Positions 41,827-57,240 of a stretch of 64,000 nucleotides of DNA are shown here, piece by piece. Position 1 is the stretch's first letter. Every line of letters begins with the position of its first letter. The position numbers and the translations under genes are program-made. Location: assembly GCA_963693285.1 (NCBI GenBank), contig OY848918.1, positions 15,808,263-15,872,262 of the forward strand. Reading direction: 5' to 3'. The DNA is from Xestospongia muta (Eukaryota > Porifera > Demospongiae > Haplosclerida > Petrosiidae). The notes beneath the pieces were generated by a model that did no database searches, was not told where the DNA came from, and saw only the letters and a list, made by a program, of their open reading frames with translations.

Positions 41827-44800
41827 GTTGACATCCTTTAGGACAAAGGGAAAGGATGGACAGACATATTAAAAACAATATTAAAGGAGTCCAAACGATA
41901 TCTTTTACTGTCCATTAGCAACTTAGGAACAAAGAGAACGGATAGACAAGCTGGGCTAAATAGAGTGTTAAAGGAGACTATAGGATATCCTTTACTATCC
42001 CTTAGTCCCTTAGGGACAAATGGAAAGGATGGACAAGCACAATTAAAGAGAGTATTAAAGAAGTCCATAGGACATCCTTTACTGTGCATTAGTCCATTAG
42101 AGACAAAGGGAGGTGATGGACAAGCATGACTAAAGAGGTTGTTAAAAGGAGTCAATTTGACATCCTTTACTGTCCATTAGCCCCTTAGGACAAAGGCAAA
42201 GGATGGACAAGCATGATTAAAGAGAGTATCAAAGGAGTCCAAAGGACATCCTATACTCTCCTTTAGCTCTTAGGTACAAAGGAAAGGGATGAACGAGTTG
42301 GGCTGAAGATGGTGTTAAAAGGAGTCCATAGGACATCTTTTATTGTCCACTAGTCCATTAGGAACAAAGGAAAGGGATGAACAAGTAGGGTTTAAAGCAG
42401 TGTTAAAGGAGTCCAAAGGACATCCTTTTACTATCCATTAGTCCCTTAAGGACAAAGGGAAGGAATGGACAAGCTGGGTTAAAGCTTATGTTAAAAGGAG
42501 TCCATAGGACATTCTTTACTGTCCATTAGTCCCTTAGACATAAAGGGAAGGGATGGACAAGCAGTGTGAAAGGCAGTGTTAAAAGGGGTCCATTTGACAT
42601 CCTTTACTGACCAGTAGCCCCTTAGGGACAAAGAGAAGGGATGGACAAGCATGATTAAAAACAGTGCTAAAGGAGTCCATTGGATATCCTTTTACTATCC
42701 ATTAGCCACTTAGGGACAAATGGAAAGGATGGACAAGCATATTAAAGACAGTATTAAAGGAGTCCTTTACTGTTCATTAGTCCCTTAAAGACAAAAGGAA
42801 GGGATGGACAAGCTGGGCTAAATGCAGTGTTAAAGGAGACTATAGGACATCCTTTACTCTCCTTTAGTCCCTTAGAGACAATGGGAAGGGATTGATAAGC
42901 AGGGCTAAAGACAGTGTTAAAAGGAGTCAATTTGACATCCTTTTACTATCCATTAGCCACTTAGGGACAAAGGGAAAGGATGGACAAGCATATTAACGAC
43001 AGTATTAAAGGAGTCCAAAGGATATCTTTTACTGTACATTAGCCACTTAGGGACAAAAGAAAGGGATGGATAAGCTAGGCTAAATGCAGTGTTAATGGAG
43101 ACTATAGGATATTCTTTACTATCTCTTAGTCCTTTAGAGACAATGGGAAGGGATTGATAAGCAGGGCTAAATCCATTACTGTCCATTAGCCCCATAGGGA
43201 CAAAGGAAAAGGATGGACAAGCATATTAAAGACAGTATTAAAGGAGTCCAAAGGATATCCTTTACTGTCCATTAGCCCCTTAGGGACAAAAAGAAGGGAT
43301 GGACAAGCAGGGTGAAAGGCAGTGTTAAAAGGGGTCAATAAAATGTCCTTTACTGTCTGTTATTCCCTTAGGGAGAAAGAGAAGGGTTTGATAAGCCTGA
43401 CTAAAGACAGTGTCAAAAGGGGTCCATTTGACATCCTTTACTGTCCATTAGCCACTAAGGGACAAAGGAATAGTTGTTCAAGCATATTAAAGACAGTATT
43501 AAAGGAGTCCAAAGAATATCCTTTACTCTCCATTAGCCACTTAGGGACAAAGGGAAGGGATGGACAAGCTGGGATAAATGCAGTGTTAAAGGAGACTATA
43601 GGACATCCTTTACTCTCCTTTAGTCCCTTAGAGATAATGGGAAGGGATTGATAAGCAGGGCTAAAGACAGTGTAAAAAGGAGTCCATTTGACATCCTTTT
43701 ACTATCCATTAGCCACTTAGGGACAAAGGGAAAGGATGGACAAGCATATTAAAGACAGTATTAAAGGAGTCCAAAGGATATCCTTTACTGTACATTAGCC
43801 CCTTAGGGACAAAAGGAAGGGATGGACAAGCTGGACTAAATGCAGTGTTAAAGGAGTCCAAAGGACATCCTTTTACTATACATTAGTCCCTTAAGGATAA
43901 AGGGAAGGGATGGACAAGCAGCGTGAAAGGCAGTGTTAAAAGGGGTCAATAAAACGTCCTTTACTGTCTGTTATTCCGTTAGAGAAAAAGATAAGGGATA
44001 GATAAGCAGGGCTAAAGACAATGTCAAAAGGAGTCCATTTGACATCCTTTACTGTCCATTAGCCACATAGAGACAAAGGGAAAGGATGGACAAGCATATT
44101 AAAGACAGTATTAAAGGTATCCAAAGGATATCCTTTACTCTCCATTAGCCACTTAGGGACAAAGGGAAGGGATGGACAAGCTAGGCTTAATGCAGTGTTA
44201 AAGGAGATTATAGGATATTCTTTACTATCCCCTAGCCGCTTATAGACAATGGTAAGGGATCGATATCAGGGCTAAAGCAGTGTTAAAAAGAGTCCATTTG
44301 ACATCCTTTACTGTCCATTAGCCACTTAGGGACAAAGGGAAAGGATGAACAAGCATATTAAAGACAGTATTAAAGGAGTCCAAAGGATATCCTTTACTGT
44401 CCATTAGCCCCTTAGGGACAAAGGGAAAGGATGGACATGCAGGGTGAAAGGCAGTGTTAAAATGGGTCAATAAAACATCCTTTATTGTATGTTATTGCCT
44501 TAGGGAGAAAGAGAAGGGATTGATAAGCAGGGCTAAAAACAGTGTCAAAAGGAGTCCATCTGACATCCTTTACTGTCCATTAGCCCCTTAGGCACAAAAG
44601 GAAAGGATGGACAAGCATATTAAAGACAGTGTTGAAGGAGTCCAAAGAATATCCTTTACTGTCCATTAGCCCCTTAGGGACAAAAGGAAGGGATGGACAA
44701 GCTAGGGTAAATGCAGTTTTAAAGGAGACTATAGGACATCCTTTACTCTCCTTTACTCCTTTAGAGATAATGGGAAGGGATTAATTAGCAGGGCTAAAGA

Positions 44801-44895
44801 CAGTGTTAAAACGAGTCCATTTGACATCCTTTACTGTCTATTAGCCCCTTAGGGACAAAAAAGGGAATGGACAATCTGGGCTAAATGAAGTGTCA
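41827..44895. repeat. 87-bp hairpin satellite, array B (about 35 units)
   Basis: The largest array in the window. Units match arrays A and C but with subfamilies: one with GATATCCTTTACTGTCCATT + AGCCCCTTAGG, one with GACATCCTTTACTCTCCTTT + AGTCCCTTAGAG. Sets of two to four different units recur in order, suggesting higher-order organisation. Frames on the - strand (29-residue period) reach about 105 codons. Confidence 0.95.
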
Positions 44896-45560
44896 GTTAA
44901 TCATTTCTTAATATACATTATGTCATTAAATAGAATAAAATCACACATAATAATACTTGTTCTGTTGAGGTAGTTTCAATTGATGTTAACCAAATTTTAT
45001 TTCCATATTAGGAAATAACTGGATGGTGTGAAGAAGATAAAATACACAGAGGAATTATTGACCTGATAATAGCTAAAGCATAAAGAGAAGGTATGTCTGA
45101 AGACCAAATTCAGTAACCAATCCATAACCTGTTTCAGCTTCCATGAACACGCCTCCTTAATTTTAATATAATTGTTAAATTAAAGGGAGATAAATGTTGA
45201 GACACATGATTGTATAGATAAAATAATAAATAAATGATATTTAGCTAATGCCATTCTTTTTGTTGTCCATTTGGACAAAGCATTAAGAAACCAGTTACAA
45301 AAGAGGAAATAGATCGAGATATATCTGGTATGGGTATAGAACTGGACCTAGAGTCACTACAACAGTAACATTCGTGTATACAGATATTTCATGTAACATG
45401 GATTTCATTGAGACCAAGATGTCTGTTCACATTCTTTGTTATTGATTTTCTTCTAGTTGATCAGTGGGCTAGGTCACAGAATTACAAGCTAACCAACAAA
45501 ACAGCTTGGTATAATTGGTTGAAAAGACTACATAGTATTGTCAGCTATTGAGTGGTATCA
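44896..45560 (+). other. Exon-like fragments of unidentified protein(s)
   Basis: After a TATTAG acceptor near 45010 the frame EITGWCEEDKIHRGIIDLII is open to a stop. Near 45282-45365, KKPVTKEEIDRDISGMGIEL...LQQ and stop. Near 45459-45540, after a TTCTTCTAG acceptor, DQWARSQNYKLTNKTAWYNW-LKRLHS. Composition and splice-like edges suggest coding relics, but I recognise no family and cannot join them. Confidence 0.25.
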
Positions 45561-46869
45561 AAAACAGTCACTGAAGTTATATAATTCTGCTTTAACTATA
45601 CTTGTTGTTAACAATTTTAGAGCTAGAATAGATAAAACACTAATGTTTTTATGTATTTAGAAGACTTTCAATTAATTGTTAATCAGATCAATTAAAAATC
45701 AATTAATGTCGGTCACGCGTGATGTGAGTCTGTTGTTATTTCCCGCCAAATTGTCACGAGTTTGTGCCTTGTGTTTGTTGTAATGAAGCGTGATAGAAAT
45801 GTTTTGAAAATATAAAATGGACTCCATTTGGAAGCCTTTTTAGTTAACAGACCCCAGTGGGTCTTCGTCCCACGAGTCCTATCTTCGTTCGCCACTTTTC
45901 ATGACTCGTCTCTTCGTTGGATTGCTCCTCTTCGCTGGATCATCCTTTTCATTTTCTTTTCTGTTCTTTTTTATTTAATTATTATTTTATTTTATTTTGT
46001 TCTTTTTTATTTAATAATCTTTTTATTTTTGTTTCTATCAATCAGTTCGCTAAATGACTGTCTCTCCATCCATCCATCCACTTGTCATCCATTCTTTAGT
46101 AATCCAGTTGTTATTCTTCTCTTTCTCCCTCTATGTTCTCAACTTGTGGACTGACTGGACTCTTGGGAACTGTCCATCTTCTCTTTCCTACAATTGATGG
46201 ATTGGAGACCTTCACTGGACTTCTGAAAAGTGTTTTGTGGACTTGGAGCGAAGTAATTCATTCAAGAAACATCTCAAAGCACTGAAAAAACTGCTACTAA
46301 TAGATAGTATATCGATTTATATTTGTACTACGGGACGTTTCTAAAGAAGGCTTCATTTTCAAGTTACAATAAATTTTGTATATGAAATATTGAAACATTT
46401 TAAAGCGTCATGTAAAAGCTCAGAGAAACATTCATCACGAATCTAGCACTTAATCTTGCTTGGCAATTGAGTGATACTATTACTTACTCAGTTACAGCTT
46501 CACAAACATGTCAATCAGAGTGTAAGTACCCAATAAACGACAAAGCTTTTTTTCTCTTTAATTGAGGAGAAATGCTGAGTCATCAAACAACAGTTTGTAA
46601 TGTGCATCATGTGATCCCATCAATAATTTGACCACACCTTGTCCAATCTTAAATGTACATGTTACATGCACTCTGCAGTATAGATTTACAGTGGGAACTG
46701 CAGCAAGGTCAAGCACTTTAGTGGATTTTTATTTATTAAGTTTAAAAAATTTGAATTAGTTTAGAACTCAATTTCTTTTGAAACTCTAATCAGTTTGGTT
46801 ACCATTGCTGTTGTTTACTATGATCATACTGAAATCAAATTAGGTTGCTTAGTAAACAGTGTAACTCTC
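45561..46869. other. Intergenic stretch with pyrimidine-rich tract
   Basis: Position 45840-46140 is unusually C/T-rich on the + strand (TTTCTTTTCTG, TTATTTTATTTTATT, CATCCATCCATCCA) and slightly higher in GC around 45850-45935. No supported gene. It could be part of an unidentified repeat. Confidence 0.4.
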
Positions 46870-47220
46870 TCATCTAAAAATGGTTATTTGTTGACCAAAG
46901 AAATCAAGAACCAACAGTATTAAAGCTAGAGAGGACAGACTAGAGGTAAATAGAAGGCATTGATAGACAAACAGTGTTCTATAATAGACAAAATATATAT
47001 GTACAAAATAAAATGATAATATAGGGAAGATACCTGTTGCTGGAGCTATCTCTGAGAGTGAGTAACAACATTTTACAATAAAGATTTTGTTGATTCTTGC
47101 AATATCAAATCTGAAGAAAAAATTAATTGTTATCATGTGAATATCACATGCATGTACAGTGGAGCCTATCATAAAGGACACTGCTAATTTAGAACATCTA
47201 ACCAGCATTATTATATTCTG

Positions 47221-47286
47221 TCTAACTTGTGCTATTAACTTGTGTTATTAACATGTATTATTAACTTGTGTTATTTACCTGTGTCA
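47221..47286. repeat. 13-bp tandem repeat (about 5 units)
   Basis: TAACTTGTGTTAT and variants repeated with 13-bp period. Confidence 0.8.
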
Positions 47287-47514
47287 CATAGTGATAAGTA
47301 TAATTGATAACAACAACAGGTAGACTGAATGTAATCCTAATGGGAAAGGGTGATAATGTTCTAATAATGTCACATGTCACTGGTTTGTTGACTGATTGAA
47401 TAAGCCACTGCAGTATCCCAGAGAGAAATACCTAAAGATAAAAGGATCAAAGAATAATGTATGTCAATTATCTGATAGAGTAATGATGAATAGAGACGGG
47501 ATGACAAAAGTTAT

Positions 47515-47612
47515 AGTTGATAGACAAATTGATGGATAGAGATGGATAGTGGATAGATATATAGATATTATAGATAGCTATATGGGACATTAGATAGATG
47601 TATGAATAGATA
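47515..47612. repeat. GATA/GGAT-rich simple sequence
   Basis: Irregular TAGA, GATAGA and GGATAGA units. Confidence 0.75.
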
Positions 47613-47967
47613 ATACCTTCTTGCCAGTAGTCCATATCCAATTATTGCAGTAGTTCCAATAAACATATCAACAGTCTATACTAATACAGTGTAAGTAACA
47701 CATAGTAATAGAAGAACTTACTAAGGCAAACTTTGAATCTCACTATATTCGTTTACTTCTATAACAGTAATTTGATTTTGACAAGTGCTCTCTTCATATG
47801 GGAACTCTTGTGGACTTAAACCAGTAAACAAATGAAATAAATGATTCATCTGGAGGAAGTATCGAGGATGTGTAGGATCGATGCGAGCTCGTAATACATT
47901 CAAGTAAAATTCATCCATCAGGTTTATTGTGGACCAGCTGTGGCATTAAAATCTGCAAAAAAAAATT

Positions 47968-49200
47968 ATTTATCCTTTACTGTCCATTAGCCCCTTAGGG
48001 ACAAAGGAAAGGGATGGACAAGCTGGGCTAAATGCAGTGTTAAAGAAGACTATAGGACATCCATTACTCTCCTTTAGTCCCTTACATATAATGGGAAGGG
48101 ATGGACAAGAAGGGCTAAAATTAGTCTTAAAAGGAGTCCATGGAATATCGTTTACGGTCTATCAGTCCTTTAGGGACAAAAAGAAGGGATGGATAAGCAG
48201 GGCTAAAGGCTGTGTTAAAAGGAGTCCATTGGACTTCCTTTACTGTCCATTAGTCCCTTATTAAGGCAGTGTTAAAGGAGTCCAAAGGATATCCTTTACT
48301 CTCCTTTATTCCCTTAGGGACAAAGGGAAGGGATGGACAAGTTGGACTGAAGGCAGTGGTAAAGGAGTCCACAGGACATTCTTTACTATTCATTAGTCCC
48401 TTAGGGACATAGGGAAGGGATGGACAAGCAGGGTGAAAGGCAATATAAAAAGGGGTCAATAGAACGTCTTTTACCATCTGTAATTCCCTTAGAGATAAAA
48501 GAAATAGATGATGAAGTAGTGGTTAATGCAGTGTTAAAGGAGTCCAAAGGACATCCTTTCACTATCCATTAGTCTCTTAGGGACAAAAGGAAGGGATGGA
48601 CAAGCTGGGCTAAAGCTTATATTAAAAGGAGTCCATAGGACATTCTTTACTGTCCATTAGTCCCTTAGACATAAAGGGAAGGGATTGACAAGCAGGGTGA
48701 AATGCAGTGTTAAAAGGGGTTAATAAAACATCCTTTACTGTCGTTATTCCCTTATGAACAAAGAAAAGGGATTGATAAGCAGGGCTAAAGACAGTGTTAA
48801 AAGGAATTTGATATCCTTTACTGTCCATTAGCCACTTAGGGAAGGACAAAGGGAAAAGAAGGACAAGCATATTAAAGACAGTATTAAAGGAGTCCAAAGG
48901 ATATCCTTTACTGTCCATTAGCCCCTTAGGATAAAGGGAAGGGATGGACAAATTGGGCTAAATGCAGTGTTAAAGGAGACTATAGGACATCCTTTACTAT
49001 CCCTCACTCCCTTAGAGACAATTGGAAGGGATGGATAAGCATGATTAAAAACAGTTTTAAAGGAGTCCATTGGACATTTTTTACTCTCCTTTAGTCTATT
49101 AGAGACAAAGGTAATGATGGATGGACAAGCATGATTAAAGACATTATTAAAGAAGTTCATAGGACATCCTTTACTGTGCGTTAGTCCATTAGAGACAAAG
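47968..49200. repeat. 87-bp hairpin satellite, array C (about 14 units)
   Basis: Same unit as arrays A and B. It abuts the start of the right duplication copy, as array A' abuts the left copy, although the exact junction bases differ. - strand periodic frames are open for up to 109 codons. Confidence 0.95.
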
Positions 49201-49665
49201 TTAAGTTACCAGAAATAGCTTTTTTGTTAACATTTAATGTTATTACTGGGTGGAGCACCACATCCACTTCGTAATTGCCTCAACCACATTCCTATAATTA
49301 TAAAAATAATTGTTACAGAGAAATTCAAACCTTAATTTACTAACAATAACTGCTTTTTTAATATTTTCTGTTCTTTTTGGTGAAGACACCACACCCGCTT
49401 TGCCAATACCCTTGACTACATTTCTATATTATAAAAATGACTATTACAGACAAATTCAAACTTTAAGTTACCAGACATAATTGTTTCTTCAACGTTTTCT
49501 GATTTTTTGGGGTGGGGACACCACACCCACTTAGCAATAGCCTTGCCCACATTCCTATTATTACAGAAATGACTATTACAGACAAATTCAAACCTTAAGG
49601 CACCAGCAATAACTGTTTCTTTAACATTTGCTGTTGTTTCTGAGTGGAGACAAAATACCCACTTT
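49201..49665. repeat. About 128-bp tandem repeat (right copy, about 3.6 units)
   Basis: Counterpart of 22928-23440 with one partial unit fewer. It runs into the first exon-like block of the right HECT relic. Confidence 0.85.
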
Positions 49666-49677
49666 GCAATAGCGTCA

Positions 49678-53244
<3,567 letters not shown>

Positions 53245-53280
53245 AGCCTTGATTTACTCGCATAACAATTAATTATTAAG

Positions 53281-53790
53281 GTGTGTTTTTGTGAATTAAA
53301 TAAACAAAATTGTTCTATTAACAACATCAATATAACTGCAATACCTGGGATTGATATAAATATATCGCTAGCTACTGTTGTTGCAAAAAACGGCTTAACA
53401 GAGGGCGTGATTAAATTGACATCATCAGATACCTCAACTGGGCAAATTAGACTGAATGCACAGTGTACCAATATTACCTTTGAGACAAATCTTTTATTAA
53501 TCACAGCACAGGTATATGCCACACTTCAAAGTTCAATTGAACCTTTATCTGAACATTTAGCTAAAGTCATTGATATTACAATTGAGTTCTGTCCACATAG
53601 GTTTCTGTTGGGAAAGAACACTTGCGTTTGCAGACCTGAATTAAATTTATCTTCAATAACTTGTGATATTAACACTCAAAACTGCCCCTTTGACTATTGT
53701 AATGATGGAAATATTCAATTTAAAGTTACCTTTCCTGACTCACAGTGTCTTCACAAAAGGTCTGGCATACTATTTCATCATTTCCCTTAA
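53281..53790 (+). pseudogene. Cys-rich extracellular-module fragment, right copy (frame intact)
   Basis: A single open frame of about 165 codons, beginning after the acceptor-like TTATTAAG at 53280. It carries KQNCSINNINITAIPGIDIN, multiple N-x-S/T sites, FCPHRFLLGKNTCVCRPE, CDINTQNCPFDYC and QCLHKRSGILF, ending HHFP-stop at 53790. In the family I recall from sponges the module continues with Cys-Gly and a membrane domain. Here it stops just short, so it is a truncated relic even though the frame is open. It lies straight downstream of the HECT end, but the two do not join in frame. Confidence 0.6.
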
Positions 53791-55552
53791 GTTTAAAATT
53801 ATACCATATATTGACTATTGTTTAAGACTAGTTTGAAACAAGATAAAATGGATATGCTACTCTTTCTTAATAAAAATATAAACTAAAATTCAACAATCAA
53901 TAAACCACATATAATTAACACATGGATATTCTTGTGATTAATAAGAAGGATACTAAATTCTATTATACAATATATAAATATTGTAGAAACATAGTAGAGA
54001 ATAACTAAATGCATTTCACATAATTCACCAGAAGACTACAGCACATTCAAGTGATTAATTACTCCTTCACACTTGAAGACTAACATTATAAATACTTATT
54101 GAAAGTTGTGGAAAGGAATTTGCTGAATGCTGCATTGTAATTATCATGATGAAGAAACAAAAGGCATATAAAATAACGAGGTTCAATAATGGTCTAATAA
54201 ATGTAACATAGTAAGTTGAAACGTGCTAGTTAGATTGTCCAATGAAGTAGAAGACACATTTCCTTTGGCCATTTTCTCATATAGCTATGGTAAAACACTG
54301 TAGCATGGTTTATTAGTCAGGCTACCGAAAGTCAGCCTAGAAAACTGTAAGAAAGCAAATGGTAACAAACATCTATGATATTGAACAGACTTTGTCCTTG
54401 TCAATAGATATCTCTTTTATAAAACATTTTGATGATGGTAAAGTTAATGGAAAAACATAGCAACTGAAAAAACTGACATAATTTAATACATGTAACTGTG
54501 AATTTTTTGAAAGTGACTACTTCTGTGCAAAATGTTTCATATAATTTTAGAGTGTTCATACCACGCAAGCTATTTCTGCACTAGTCACAACGTTTACTTG
54601 GGTCTAATATCTCTACACTTAAAGCTGTGAGGCAAGCAAATACATTCATAGTAAACATAGTATCTACTTCACACCAGTTAAACAACGTTCATCAAAGCAT
54701 ACTTGTATTTGCATGACACTTGCAACAAAGTTTAGGCATCTCTGCACATGTGTATTCTGAGCTATCAGCTTATAGGTAATTGATTTATACAATGAATATT
54801 ATTACACAACTAACTGTTTTAATGTTTCAAATGTTCAAACAGAATTGAACAATAATAAACAAAATAATATTAAAGTAGTTGACACATTGTTATGTCTTAC
54901 ATGACAAGAACATATCTTCTTCACTTGTTTTAGAATTTTTTTATCAGTACTAGACAATCTCCTTTTCTTTATGGTACGTCTTTTGTCTACATAGAAATGA
55001 ACAATAAATACAATGAACTGACTATATTGTAATGGCAAGGTTTAAATCTCTATGAGTGCCTGAAAAAGGTTCTGGAATAAAATATTAGACTCTGTCTACA
55101 AATTTTATTCACTAAAGCATAAGAGGAACTTATATAGCCTCGCAAATGAGGGAGGGGGATACAAGTCCAACTTGAAAGCTCCACAGCAGCTCTGATATAT
55201 AGAAGCTTTAAGTATTTGACAATTATGAATCCAATAACTACCCAGATATAATTATTTAGTCAAAAATAATTTTGTACACCAGGCAGGGTAATCATAACAT
55301 TACTACTCTATAGTCTACTGCAAGTAAATTTAATATAAAATATTAGTGTGTATTGTAGACTGTAACTTGTCCTCATAATCTTGTACATGTACTCCTAAAT
55401 TAAATTACCTTTAAAAAAGTTGCTGACATAAACTACTTGTATAAGCATTAACTAGAGGTCTCAAGGCAATGTGCTGATTTAGCAAGAACAAGTCAGATAT
55501 CGTGACTGCTTCTTATCAATTATATGAGCACAGTACTCTAAATAAACAGCAA
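53791..55552. other. Non-coding AT-rich stretch, right copy
   Basis: Aligns with 26828-29063 minus the 490-bp stretch. A - strand frame near 54960-54850 (TIKKRRLSSTDKKILKQVKK) is basic but short and unsupported. Confidence 0.6.
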
Positions 55553-55772
55553 TTAGTTTGACGAAATCAGAGGACCTGGATATAGATGTGTATCACACAC
55601 AGCACTGATAACTTTGTTACCTTCAGAAAACTTATTGTACATTGTACCACACACATCTTGAGCAGTTACTTCATATAAAGAATCTGTTGGTGTGATGACC
55701 TCAATAGGAATAACAAGTGTTAAACCACATACATCTAGGGATAACTTGTGCTCTTTAAAAATTTCACTAATC
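55553..55772 (-). CDS. Conserved terminal exon of an unidentified gene, right copy
   Basis: Same acceptor, frame and stop as 29064-29283. The only coding difference is Thr for Ser in YEV(S/T)AQDVCG. Upstream on the - strand the piece reading KAGGDEL in the left copy is interrupted here by about 27 extra bases (near 55885-55915), so at least this copy of the gene is probably broken. Confidence 0.4.
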
Positions 55773-56481
55773 CTGACAAAGAAAGAATGTATTAAATGTA
55801 TTATGAAAGAATGTATCATTATATTATTATTACTAATCTATTATACAAGGAAAAGTTATTGTACCTTTTATGAAAACTTGCTGATGTAGTCAAACTTTAT
55901 TGCACTACTGTCATAACTCATCACCACCAGCTTTGAGATGTAAACTCATTTGGTAAAATGTTATGGAAAATATTAGTACTATATTACATTTATACATGTA
56001 ATATATATACTCCATTCAGGTAGAATTTGACATTTGACTCAATATATTTTTATCTAAAAACATACGTTAGTGAGAAATGATTTTAATTATTTAACATACT
56101 TTGAAATAGTGTTTAAATATCCAAAGCTCAGGCAATATCTAAAATAATTTGTCTTTCAGTAAGGTTTGTCTCATAATTACACAACATATAATTAACAAGC
56201 ATTTGGACATGGATTCTCTAATTATAACAGAAGCTCTACAAACTATTAAAAAAAGGACAAAAAAGCAAACCAAAAGAAGGCTTTAGTGTAATTGTAAAAA
56301 ATCACTAAAGTTGTGAGGCTGCCCACATCAGGTATGTTATTGATGGAACCTTTTGCTACAACACTTCAAACTCTAAAATCTACTAATAATGTGCTACTAT
56401 ATCTATACAGTTCAAAAAAGAATGAGCCGAGGATCAACAGTACTCTTAGTACATCATAGATAGCACACCTATGATGCTCCA

Positions 56482-56845
56482 GACGACACCACGTGGAGGT
56501 GGTACTGTATTGCCGTCCCCCCACCCTACCACCTCTCATTCTTTTTTAATGGCCTAATATGCTCAAAATATATTTTTAATGGCCTATTATGCTCAAAATA
56601 TATTTTTAATGGTCTAATATGCTCAAAATATATATTTAATGGTCTAATATGCTCAAAATATATATTTAATGGTCTAATATGCTCAAAATATATTTTTAAT
56701 GGCCTAATATGCTCAAAATATATTTTTAATGGTCTATTATGCTCAAAATATTTTTTAATAGTCTAATATGCTCAAAATATATTTTAAATGGCCTAATATG
56801 CTTGAATATTTTCAATGCCCTATCATGCTCAAAATAAAAATCTCT
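56482..56845. repeat. CCACGTGG hairpin and 30-bp minisatellite, right copy, first block (about 9 units)
   Basis: The hairpin segment is followed by about nine 30-bp units (AATGGTCTAATATGCTCAAA + ATATATTTTT types), more than the six in the left copy. Confidence 0.92.
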
Positions 56846-56847
56846 GG

Positions 56848-57000
56848 GACTGTTACATTAGGACACAGTAGACAGGTGAGTTACGTTATGACACAGTAGA
56901 TGGAAGTTTTACATTAGGACACAGTAGACAGGTGAGTTACGTTATGACACAGTAGATGGGAGTTTTACATTAGGACACAGTAGACAGGTGAGTTACGTTA
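56848..57000. repeat. 56-bp dimeric minisatellite, right copy, first short block
   Basis: Just under three 56-bp units, cut off in mid-unit at GTTACGTTA by the second hairpin segment. Confidence 0.93.
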
Positions 57001-57240
57001 TAGACGACACCACGTGGAGGTGGTACTGTATTGCCGTCCCCCCACCCTACCACCTCTCATTCTTTTTTAATGGCCTCATATGTTAAAAAATATTATTATT
57101 GGTCTAATATGCTCAAAATATATTTGTAATGGTCTATTATGCTCAAAATATATTTTAAATGGTCTAATATGCTCAAAATATATTTTAAATGGCCTAATAT
57201 GCTTAAAAATTTTTAATAGCCTATCATGCTCAAAATAAAA
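57001..57240. repeat. Second hairpin and 30-bp minisatellite block (right copy only)
   Basis: A repeat of the 56482-56845 module inserted within the 56-bp array. It starts abruptly at AGACGACACCACGTGGAGG and has about five 30-bp units. Absent from the left copy. Confidence 0.92.

Larger units (their letters stand above)
46870..47935 (-). other. Possible multi-exon membrane-protein gene or relic
   Basis: Exon-like - strand blocks with acceptor/donor edges. 47918-47735: MDEFYLNVLRARIDPTHPRY and on to NEYSEIQ. About 47680-47620: DMFIGTTAIIGYGLLARR. About 47432-47280: VFLSGILQWLIQSVNKPVTC and SPFPIRITFSLPVVVINYTY. About 47110-47025: FDIARINKIFIVKCCYSLSE. About 46990-46890: a hydrophobic run (CLLFTSSLSSLALILLVLDF). 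Several blocks are membrane-like. The first two do not join in a common phase, and I could not place the family, so this may be a decayed gene. Confidence 0.3.

Noticed and set aside
45828..46154. 108-codon hydrophobic + strand frame
   Set aside because: It arises from a T-rich simple-sequence tract (Phe/Leu/Ile runs) with no exon signals.
46870..47935. ARV1-like lipid-transport gene
   Set aside because: The order of hydrophobic blocks was loosely reminiscent, but no conserved ARV1 motif could be found and the exon phases do not join.
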